DNA of 64,000 nucleotides from Microcebus murinus (lineage: Eukaryota; Chordata; Mammalia; Primates; Cheirogaleidae): NCBI RefSeq assembly GCF_040939455.1, contig NC_134136.1, positions 74,290,001 through 74,354,000 on the forward strand. Direction: 5' to 3'. The notes below the pieces were generated by a model. The model was not told the DNA's origin and did not search any database. It saw only the letters and a list, made by a program, of their open reading frames with translations. Numbering within the stretch: position 1 is the stretch's first letter; each line of letters begins with the position of its first letter. This document shows, piece after piece, positions 9,331 to 18,780 of this stretch. A program made the position numbers and the translations under genes.

Positions 9331-9343
9331 AAACAGGGGGAGA
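9331..9343 (+). other. Polypurine tract
   Basis: AAACAGGGGGAGA directly abuts the 3' LTR (TGTGGGG). It is purine-rich with one C and is the expected primer for plus-strand DNA synthesis. Confidence 0.85.
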
Positions 9344-9670
9344 TGTGGGGCGCGGTGACAACGCCATTACAAGATGGCGCCGATTTCCGGTGGCCCGCCT
9401 GTAGTAAACAAGTTCAGCGCATGCGCAGAGTAAGTCCTGGCCCGTTCTATAAGTATGCATATGAAGGATCTTAGCTTGGCCTATCAGTAATAACCCTCAA
9501 GCGCTTTTAACCTATCCCCATCACTTCCCCCCTTCCTTAGAGTATATAAGTGTGTGAGAGCTTGTGCTCAGGGTCTTCCGCATCATGCAAGTCTAAAGGG
9601 AACCCCATTAAAGCACTGTCAGAAGAACTCCAGTTGCCGCGTCTTCCTTGCTGGCGAGGCGGGCGCGACA
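9344..9670 (+). repeat. 3' LTR of the class II retrovirus
   Basis: 327 bp, identical in length to the 5' LTR, with 325 of 327 bases matching. It ends GCGCGACA and is followed directly by the target duplication ttcgag (9671-9676). ATTAAA at 9607-9612 would serve as the polyadenylation signal of the genomic RNA. Confidence 0.95.
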
Positions 9671-9676
9671 TTCGAG

Positions 9677-11380
9677 TCCACAGGAATAGCAGCCTCCTTT
9701 GCTTCCCTGCCTTACTAAGACAGGCTCTACTCTCTGGTCACAGAACACCAACCACTGAGTGCAGTGAGATACCACCCAGGTTCAAACTTGTGAGATAGCT
9801 GCCAAACAAAGCACCACTCTCAACTTTACCCCTTTATAAATTCAGGTTTCAAGGCCACCTGCCTGGTTAGGGCAGAGGGGAAGACTCTGTTTACTACCAG
9901 GGCAGCCATCCGCAGTGTTTTCACACTAATAAATGGCTCAGCGGAGCTGGTTAGGAGCTTCTGGGTTTGGGCCCTCTCCCACTTGCTATTGCTTCAGCGG
10001 CGCACTGGGAGCACAACAAGTTGCCTTCACCAGAGACTTGAACAGATCAGCCAGTCTAGGGTAGAAGAGGTGCTAGAGAAACACTTCTAGCATAGCCACC
10101 CATAGATTCTCCAAGCTTCGGTAAAGTGTGGTAGTTCTAGGAAGTGGCTGCAGGGTTAGGACACTTTCCTCTCCTACTACTGGTTCAGTGGGGCTCTGGT
10201 GGTACAGAAAGGTTCCTTCTCCAGCTGCTTGAAGAGTTTGTCTGGTTTAGGGAAGTAGGGATGCCTGTAAAACTCCTCCAGTGCAGTCCTCCACAGCTTA
10301 TCCAAGCTGCATGGGTAGGGTGCCGGGGTGGGGGAGCGGGCACAGAGCTAAGCCCTTCTCCTTACCCACTACATCTTCAACTGCACTGTGAGCTTGATAC
10401 GCTGCCCACTCCAAAGGCAGGAACAGTTAAGCTGGTTTGGGTCAGTCGGGAAGCCTGGAGAATGCCTCCTGTGATGCTCTGTGCAGCATCTTCAAGCTAC
10501 GGGGGCAGGGCGGCTGGGCAGGGGAGCGGGTACAGACCTGGGACCTTCTCCATACCCACTACCACTTCAGCAGCACTGTGAGCTCTATAGGCTGCCCACT
10601 CCTGAAGCAGGAACAGTTCAGCTTTTTGGGGGCAGTTGGGAAGCCTGAAGAATGCCTCCTGTGCAGCTCTGTGCGGCGTCTCCAAGCCGTGGAGGCAGGG
10701 TGGTGGGGCAGGGGTGCGGACACAGAGCTGGGCCCTTCTCCCTACCCACTACCACTTCAGCAGCGCTGTGAGCTTGATAGGCTGCCCACTGCTGAAGCAG
10801 GAACAGTTCAGCTGGTTTGGGGCAGTGGGGAAGCCCAGATAACTCCTCCCGCGTGGATCTGCGTGGCGTATCCAAGCCGCGGGGGCAGGGCGGGGGGGCT
10901 GAGGAGTAGGTGCTGGGTTCAGACCCTTCCTGTACTCCCCACTGTTTCAGCGGGGCGCCGTGTAGAATTCAAAATTCTGCCTGCTCCAGACTCCCCTTTA
11001 AACTGCTTGTCAGCCCATGTTTCCACCTCCCATCAACTTCAGGCAATTCCCTGCGTATGTGGGCGTGGGGATCAGTGGGGAAGTGATTATCTCCCTGTGT
11101 GGGGGAGAAGGGATGCCTCCTCCGGCCAGCCCATGGGGCGGCAGAAGCGCAGGCACGCTCCCTCCCCTATACTTCCGACTCCCTGGATTTTGAGGAAGAA
11201 TTTTGGTTCACCTTTGATTGTTGTCCACAATTTCCATATCCTGGTGTCTCTTTGCTGTCCTGTAAAGCTGCTCCAGAGCAGGTGCAGATGGCCTGCATGT
11301 GGTCATCTGTCCTCTTCACCCCTCACCCCAAGAGCCAAGAGCCAAGAGGTCAGCCCTATTCCACCATTTTTCTATCCCCC
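9677..11380 (-). mobile_element. L1-2 5' UTR with tandem promoter-like units
   Basis: Continuation of the inner L1 beyond the provirus: GC-rich, non-coding, and ending at the 5' end of the element just before the 9-bp duplication 11381-11389. About 10110-10870 consists of roughly four tandem units of about 190 bp. Each has blocks like 'ctgcccactcc/gctgaagcaggaacagtt', 'ccttctcc..acccactac' and 'tccaagc'. Tandem 5' UTR units are well known in rodent L1 promoters. The open frames through this region (for example 10437-11399) have the low-complexity composition expected of GC-rich repeats, so I do not call them genes. Confidence 0.75.
10110..10870 (-). repeat. About four 190-bp tandem units in L1-2 5' UTR
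   Basis: Unit boundaries can be set on the 'tccaagc' block near 10110, 10306, 10490, 10680 and 10869. The two middle units are most alike; the first is more diverged and the one after 10869 is partial. Copies of 'aggaacagtt' occur near 10420, 10610 and 10800. Confidence 0.7.
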
Positions 11381-11754
11381 CATCTTTATCCTTTTTTAAT
11401 TTTGCTATTTTAAAGTGTATGTTATCTGCAAATAGTATAGCTACCCCAGCTTTCTTTTGACTTCCATTGGATTGGATGATAGTTTTACATCCCTTGACCT
11501 TTAGCCAGAAGGCATCTTTGTGGGTTAGATGTGTTTCCTGTAGACAACAATACTAAGCTTGTGTTTTTTTTTATCCATTCTGCCAATCTATGTCTCTTCA
11601 GAGGGCAGTTTAAGCCATTTACATTTATTGAGAGTATTGAAATTGGAGGAAGATTACCATTCATATTATTGGGTGGAGACTTGTTGGTTTGTCTTACTCC
11701 TTGAGCCATCATCTGGTTCAAGATCTAAACTTTAATTCTTTTAGGATTTTACAT

Positions 11755-12653
11755 TTAGGAGTGTGTCTTGCCCTGTTCAGTTTGAAATCCAGGTCTGAGA
11801 ACTTCTTGTAGGGCTGGTCTAAACTTTTCAAGTTCCTTCAGTGATTGTTTGTCTGAGAAGGACTTTATTTTTATCTCATAGATGAAACTTAATTTTGCCA
11901 GATAAAGAATTCTAGGTTCGGCTTTGTTCTTTTTTAGAAGTTTAAGGATAGACACCCAATCCCTCCTGGCTTGTAAGATTTCAGATGAGAAGTCTTCTGT
12001 TAGTCTGATAGGCTTACCTTTATAGGTCATTTGCTGCTTTCACTCACTGCACAGAGAATTGTTCCTTTCATGTTTACTTTAGTTAACCTAAAAACCACAT
12101 GATGAAGTGATTGTCTTTTCACGTTGAGTCTCCCAGGAGTTCTATGAGCTTCTTGTATTTGGATATCATGATTTATTGCCAGACCTGGCAGATTTTCCTC
12201 CAGTATTCCGTGAAATATGTTTTCCAGCCCTTGTGAATGTTCCTCTTCCCTTTCTGGAATCCCAATCAATCTAAGATTCAGCTTTTTGACATAATCCCAC
12301 ACTTTCTGTAAATTTTGGTTTTGTCTCTTGTTCATGTGTTCCCTTTCTTCCTCTGATTTGTTTAGAGCATAGGCATAGTTTTCAAATTCTGAGATTCTTT
12401 CCTCTGCATGGTCCATCCTGTTCTTTAGGCTTTCCACTGTATTATGGAGATCTTTGATTGTTTGCTTCATTGCCATAATTTCTGTTTGGTTTTTATGGAT
12501 AATCTCAGTTTCTTTGGAGAATCGTTCATTCATTTCCTGTATTGTTCTTATGGTTTCTCTATTTTGTGATTCTATTTTCTCTTCAATTCCATTTAGTTTT
12601 CTAGTAATCCATATTTGATAATCTTCCTCCGTCAGCTTACTCATATCATGCAA
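11755..12653 (-). pseudogene. L1-1 ORF1, frameshifted
   Basis: ORF1p homologue. The coiled-coil and RRM are encoded by 12027-12653 (motifs MDHAEERISEFEN, RLIGIPEREEEH, AHRTPGR). The C-terminal domain is in another frame at 11755-12030 (motifs TYKGKPIRLT, SDKQSLKE). One frameshift near 12030 separates them. The N-terminal part starts near 12653 with EEDYQIWITRKL, which is similar to ORF1 of the younger L1s. Confidence 0.8.
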
Positions 12654-12899
12654 GTTGGTGTCAGATGATGGGAGAATCAGTATTTTTCTTTGGAGGTGAC
12701 TTTTCTGTCTGTTGCTTCATGTTTCCTTTGAATTTTCGCTGGTTCTTTCTCATCCTGGTGTTTTATTGAGGACCGGAGGTGCAGGGACTGGATTATGAGC
12801 TGAATTCTGGAATTCTGGAGTGATGATCTTTGGCAGATCTGGAGATATGTGCTCTGAACCTGTAATGTCTTAGAGGAGTTTGAGCCTGTTGGATTGTCT

Positions 12900-14230
12900 T
12901 TGACCTGTTGTCTTCACCGTCTTTTCATAGAGATTAGTAAGATTGGATCCCTTGCTTAGATTCCCCAGTATTGTACCCATCTTGTAAGCGTGACACCCCT
13001 ATAAACTATTAGTATGAACTAAGAGGCACTATGATTAGATATGAGGCTATTTTTCATTTTGTTGCTTGTGGTTAGCATGGGGAGGTCAGTTATCAAGCTA
13101 TTCCAATAACTATGTAATGAGCTCTAAACCCTTAAATGTGGTATATCGGACTCTCAGCCTTTGAGGATTGTCATGCCTCTCCAGGGGAGCCTTGATCCCT
13201 GTTTCCTATTTAGTTGTGGTGATAAACAACAGGTATCGGCAAGCCTATGAGAATATACTTTGGAGGTTGCTTGATCTGTGGCTAGAGGGAAGCTACTAAA
13301 GTTATTCAGAGATCATTAACTACATATGTGTGTCAGCTCCTAGTGGAAAGAGTCTTTTGGTACAATATTTAGGGATTCTCATTGAGATTTCCCTTCTCAG
13401 AACACAGGCCTGTAATTTGGCAACTGCCTGGATACAAAGGGTAACCCCTTGTATTCTGCTTTTAACACATACTCCAAACCAACTTGCTGTAGTAGGGCAT
13501 CCACTCTTTTTACTCCACCCCTCCAAGGATGGGGTTTATCTGGATGGTGTGAAGTAAAAGGCTCAGGGCTGTTGAAGAGTTCCTGCCTAGGGTCACTGAG
13601 GGACACAGAAGAGAGAATGACCTGGTTGGCTACTCTGATCCTGCATAAGAGGGGTCAGGCCCTTCCCTACAGAATACCAGTGGCCTGGTCACAGACAATG
13701 ATCTTCTGTAACCCAGGCAGATCTTAGCCCTAAAGGCGGACTCCCTCACCACTGCTCACTTCCAGATCTGGGGGCTGATCCTTTGGTTGAAGTCCCTGAC
13801 TACCAAGTTGCCTCGAGGAGATGGGATTGGGTCTCCACTTGGATAGAAATCTAGAGAAGCAGTTACTAAACCCTTTCAGAGCAGGGACCTGGGCCTTTGG
13901 TGAAAAACAGGCCAGCAATTGATAATAAGCAATAGGAGATGGCAGTCCAGCCTCTGGTTTTAGATTGAGTAATGGCTTGTTTCACTACTCTGTCCAGTGG
14001 TGGAGTCTGTAGTTTTGGAGAGAAGCACCTAGCTCAAAATCTCAGAACGTGCGAGGTGTACTGTTGTCCCATGTCAGAGTTGGAAAATCACTCTCCTTCT
14101 TAATTCCACCCTGATGGGGCGGGTTCTGTTCATTAGGCACAAAACTGAGGTGGCTGGGTGGGATGGGGGACTGCCTAACCTCACCTGGGGTCACCGCCTG
14201 GAGAGCAATATCTCTCCCTTTTCCCTCTCC
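12900..14230 (-). other. L1-1 5' UTR body or unresolved sequence
   Basis: About 1.3 kb between ORF1 and the tandem block with no supported gene. The parts from 12654 to about 12860 and from 13500 on read like L1 5' UTR. The AT-richer middle, about 12900-13300, could be part of the L1 or a separate insertion. I see no clean duplication to decide this. Confidence 0.4.
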
Positions 14231-14620
14231 ACACTGGTAGGACTTGAGACACTCGGGTATGCCAGGAGGCTTCACCAAGGAGCGAGCTCCTTCCCTCTTC
14301 CTCCTTCACCGGTGGGGCTTGAGTTGCTGGGGTCCTCTGAGAAGCTCTGCTTAGGGGTAAAAACTATCACCTTTCCATGTGTCACCAGCAGAGTTTGGGC
14401 TGCTGGAGCCCCCTGGGAGGGTCTGTGGAGGATTGAGTACCCTCGCTCCTCCGCTCCCTCTCTGGCAGTGCTTGAGTAGCTGGGGACCACTGAGAGGTTC
14501 CGCTGAGGGGTGAAAACTGTCCCTTTTCTATGCTGCACCAGTGGAGCTTGGACTGCTGCACCACCCTGGGAGGGTCCAGGGAGGATCAAGCTCCCTCCCT
14601 CTTCTGCCCCCTCACCAGTG
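14230..14620 (-). repeat. Tandem units in L1-1 5' UTR
   Basis: At least two units with a period near 155 bp. 'gagaagctctgcttaggggtaaaaac' is at about 14339 and its relative at about 14491. 'ccctgggagggtc' occurs near 14409 and 14568. The unit is unlike the 190-bp unit of L1-2. Confidence 0.65.
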
Positions 14621-15162
14621 GCACTTGGGCTGCCTGAGTTTAACAGACAACTCAGCTAAATGAGCGATCGGATTCACTTTTCTGACCCTTCAAAAGCGAG
14701 GCATAAGCCGCTGGTGTGTACAGATCTCCCAGCCAGGGAGTCCCTGCACCATGTGCTGGAGAGTTTAAATTACTTTCCACTCCTGTCTCCTCTTGGAACT
14801 GCCTGACCACATGTGTTACCTCTTTTCGATGTTTTCAGGTGCTTCACTGCTTGCGTGGGTGTGGAGGTCGGTGAAGGAGGTGTTCTCCTGTGGGATGGAT
14901 CACACAGTCTCAGTTGGCTGGCCACTGAGTGACGTCAGCTTGCACTCCACTCCCTGCTGTACAACTCGGATTTTCGGAACTTTACAGCAAATCCACTGTG
15001 TCACTTTCATTTTTTACCCAGCACTGCTGTTCCTCAAAGCTTCCCTGCAATTACGTTAAGCCGATTCTGTGGAAGAACTACCCACTCATGTGAGTTAGAC
15101 CGTTTTATTCACTTCCCACTCTGAGAGCAGAGAGCCAGGAGGTCATGTCTAATCCACCATTT

Positions 15163-17718
15163 TTGACAATAAGTTTCCCTTATTATTAACATTTTACATT
15201 AGTGCAGTACATTTGTTACAACTGATGAGCCAACGTTGACATATGATTATCATCCAAAGTCAATAGTTTACATATTCACTCTTGCTGTTCAGCAGTTCTA
15301 TGCATTTTTCCAAATAAATAATATCATATATTTACTATTACGGTGTCTTACAAAATATTTGCACTGCCATGAAAATCCTCTGTGCCACACATTCATTTCT
15401 CCCTTCCCCTATAACGCTGGTAACCACCAACCTTTTTATGGTCTTCACAGTATTTTACCCTTCCAGGACATCAAAGTGTTGGACTCACCCAGTATATAGC
15501 ATTTTCAGATTTACTTCTTTCTCTTAGTGATTTGGATTTAAGGTATCCCCATATCTTCTTGTGGCTGGGTATCCCTTGTTTCTTTTTCATACTGAGTAAT
15601 ATTTCTTTGCATTGGATATACCAGTTTATTTAAACATATGCCTATTGAAGGATATCTTGATTGCCTCCAAGTTTGGGCAATTATTAAAAAGCTGCTATAA
15701 ATATTCACATGCAAGTTTTTGTGTCAACATAAGTTTTCATCTCATTTGGGTAAATACCAAGGAATGTTAAGTTATATGGTAAGATTAAATTGAAAGTGAT
15801 TGTGGATGTTGATGGATTAATATTTACTATATTTGTGCTTGTTTTATATTTGTTTCCTTTGTTTTGGTTTCCTTCTTGTCTTCCACTCTTTTCTTTTTTT
15901 GCCTTCTCTTGTTTTGATTGAGCATTATATATGATTCCATTTTTTTCCTCCCATTGTAACATAGAAATCCTACTTCCTTTTTAAATGTTTCAAATGGTTG
16001 CAGTAGAGCTTGCATTATGCAATACAACTAATCTAAGTTCACTTTCAAATAACATTATACTGCTTCATGTGTCATGTGTGTGCCTTATGGCACAGTATTT
16101 CCAATTCATCCCTTCTCTCCCTTGTAACATCGCTGTCATTTATTTCTCTCACACATATGCTATATTCAGCCAATGTATTCTTTCTATTATTATTTTGAAG
16201 ATACTCTTATCCATTAGATCAATTAAGAAGACAAAAGATGAAAGATTTTGTTTTCTCTCTCTTTATTCTTTCTCTAATGCTCTTCCTTGCTTTACAAAGG
16301 TCTAAGTTTCTAACATCTACATTTCCCTTTTCTCTGAAGAACTTCTTTTAATATTTATTTCAAGTTAGGTCTACTGGTGGTAGATTCTTTGTTTCTGTTT
16401 TTCTGATAAAATCTTCATTTCCCCTTTACTGTTGAAGGTTAATTTCACTGGATATAGAATTCTAGGTTAGTGGGGCTTTTCTTTCAAGACTTTAAATATT
16501 TCAGTCCTCTCTTTTATTGTTTGCATGCTTTCTGAAGAAAAGTCTGATGTGATTAGTATTCTTGTTCCTCTGTTAGGTAAAGTGATTTTCACACTAGCTT
16601 TATTAAGAAAAAAATTTAATTTTTCTTTGATTTTATGCAGTTACAGTATGATATGCCTAAGTGTATTTTTTGGGCATTTATTTTGTCTGTTGTTCTCTGA
16701 GATTCCTGGCTCTGTGGTTTGGTGTCTATCACAAATTTTGGGAACTCCTCAGCAATTATTAGTTCAAATATTTCTTCTGTTCCTTTCTGTTTTTCTTTTC
16801 CTTCTAGTATTCTCATTATGCATATATTATACCTTTTGTTGGTTTTCAGTTTGTTCACTTTTTTTTTTCAGGTCTTGTGGATTGGAGAAATTACTTCTTA
16901 GCTCCTTACATGCTGAGCAAGAAACTCTGATTTTGAAAACATGTATAGACGTTAAGGTTCATTCTTTGTGATGTACAGTTCTATGTGTTTTGACAAATAT
17001 ATAGTGCCATGAATTCACAACTATGGTATCATACATAATAGTTTCTTTGCCCTAAGGGAATCTCCTTTACTTTACATACTCAACATTTCTAGCCATCCTC
17101 GCCCACACAGAATCCCTGGCAACCAGTTATCTTTTTTACTATCTCTATGTTTTTGCCTTTTCTGGAATATCATATAATTGGAATAATGAAGCATGTTGTT
17201 TTTCAGTCAGGTTTCCTTGACTTAGCAATATGCCTTTAAGATCAATTCATGTTTTTTCTTCTCTTGATAGCTAATTTCTTTATATCACTGAATAACATTA
17301 TATTGTATGAATATACCACTGTTGTGTATCAATTCACTTACTAAAAGACCTCTTGGTTGCTTCTAGTTTTTGCAGTTATGAACAAAGGTGCTATAAACAT
17401 TCACACATAGATGTTTGTGTAGATATAAGATTTTTAATCAGTTGGTTAAATACTTAGGAGCACAATTGCTGGTTTGCATGATAAACTATGATTAGCTTTG
17501 TAAGAACCTACAAATTGCTATCCAAAATGGTTGTGCTATTTTGCATTCTCCCAGCCATAAATGAGAGTTCTGGTTGCTCCATATCCTTACCACTAATTGT
17601 TATTATCAGATTTTTAATTAAGCCATTCTAATAATTGTTTAGTGGTATCTAATTTTTGTTTTATTTTGTAATTTCATAAAGACATATAATGTTGAGCATC
17701 TTCATACCCTTATTTGTC
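15163..17718 (-). mobile_element. Ancient L1/HAL1-like fragments
   Basis: Antisense, heavily decayed. 15170-15800 and 16972-17700 both read like old L1 3' ends ('tggctgggtatcc', 'gctataaatattcacatgcaag', 'ggtgctataaacattcacaca'). 15840-16960 reads like an ancient ORF1 region. On the minus strand, 16616-16858 has GKEKQKGTEEIFELI and an EFPKF-type block as in old L1 ORF1p. The repeated 3' end means at least two elements. No coding capacity remains. Confidence 0.65.
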
Positions 17719-18263
17719 ATCTGTATATTTTCTTTTTTTTGGGGAGGGGAGATAAAATTTAGGTTTAATAAATTTAACACAGGAAACAAGGCCAAGTTCT
17801 CTGCGCCCTCTTACCAGCTCTCCTTCCTCTACCCACCTTCCTAAGGTGTCTGGGAACAAATACAGCGAGGGCAATAACAACAAACAACAGGAGAACAAGA
17901 AACATAATCGAGGTGCATTTAACCTAATGGGAAAATGAATGAGGATTTTGTCCTTTCTGTTATAATGTGATTGTTCGTGTCCTTCAGAGTATCCTCAAAA
18001 CATAACCAGGGAACACCCATGCCAAAGAAGGCAGAGAATCCCACGGGGTCAGGAAAAAAATAGCATTACTTTGTAGAGGTTGAAGAATATAACATGATCA
18101 AGATATAAAAATTTTGTAGGTCCCCATTCATTGTCAAAGTCTGGTTGTTTGTGCACCAATGCTATGTCGATCTTCACCTTTCACACAGTGTTATTCGTGT
18201 GGCTCAGACTAGAGTTGAGTTATATCAGTTGAATTGATGTAATAATATCTGTATATTTTCTTT
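17719..18263 (-). pseudogene. Processed retrocopy of an unidentified transcript
   Basis: A 511-bp insert (17736-18246) flanked by the perfect 17-bp direct repeat atctgtatattttcttt (17719-17735 and 18247-18263). On the minus strand it ends in a short poly(A) (plus-strand T run to 17740). An ATTAAA signal lies about 20 bases before it (reverse complement of tttaat at 17764-17769). These are the marks of L1-mediated retrotransposition of a cellular mRNA. I cannot identify the parent: no frame is long, and the minus frame 17710-17898 crosses the insert edge. It is inserted into an ancient L1. Confidence 0.75.
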
Positions 18264-18780
18264 GGTGAGGTGTATCTTTATATTATTTACCCTTAATTGA
18301 ATTTCTTTTTTATTTTTCAGTTTTAAGAGTTCTTTATATGTTCTGGATATAATTTTTATAAGATGTATGTTTTATAAATATTTTATTCCAGTCTGGGTCT
18401 TGATTTTTCATTCTCTTAACAGTTCCTTTCATAAAGAAAACATTTTATTTTTTTATTTAATCAGGCTCATTTTATCGATTTTTCATTCATGGATTACGCT
18501 ACTGGTGTTATATCTTAAAAACTCATTGTTAAGCCCAAGGTTACCTAGATTTCTCCTTTGTTTTCCACTAGAAGTGTTGTCATTTTGCATTTTACATTTA
18601 AGTCTATAATTCAGTTTGAATTAAACATAGTGAAAATTATGAAGTGTGTATATAGGGGTTTGTCTTTTTTTTTCTTTATTTAGACATTGAATTGTGCAGA
18701 ATCATTTGTTTAAAAGATTATCATTTCTCCATTGAATTGTCTTCAGTACTTTTTCCAAAATAATTTTCATGATTTCAAAA
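18264..18780 (-). mobile_element. Ancient L1 fragment, continuation
   Basis: Resumes the L1 interrupted by the retrocopy. It carries decayed antisense ORF2 C-terminal sequence such as 'agttctttatatgttctggat', 'cattctcttaacagttcctttc' and 'tttccaaaataattttcatgatt'. It is not coding. Confidence 0.6.

Larger units (their letters stand above)
2929..9676 (+). mobile_element. Class II endogenous retrovirus, env-defective, with target duplications
   Basis: Complete provirus of 6736 bp (2935-9670) flanked by the 6-bp direct repeat ttcgag (2929-2934 and 9671-9676). Six-base duplications are typical of class II elements. Order: LTR, tRNA-Phe primer site, gag, pro, pol, short env remnant, polypurine tract, LTR. 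The three frames are each one step back from the previous one, which is the betaretrovirus arrangement. A dUTPase fused in pro and a G-patch after the protease support a beta-like assignment. A Phe primer and loss of env resemble rodent IAP elements. It lies in the 5' UTR of the inner L1, on the opposite strand. Confidence 0.95.
11381..15162 (-). mobile_element. Outer L1 (L1-1), right part: ORF2 start, ORF1 and 5' UTR
   Basis: Resumes exactly where 1-306 breaks off. In plus-strand order: the ORF2 N-terminus (11485-11721, endonuclease motif INVNGLN), ORF1 split by a frameshift (11755-12030 and 12027-12653), then a long 5' UTR to about 15160. The end 'tccaccattttt' resembles the end of the inner L1 (11368-11373). 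A GC-rich tandem block lies at about 14230-14620. Coding parts are decayed. Confidence 0.8.

Noticed and set aside
10437..11399. 320-codon plus-strand open frame
   Set aside because: It runs through the tandem GC-rich units of the L1-2 5' UTR, antisense to the L1, and its protein is low-complexity and repeats with the DNA units.
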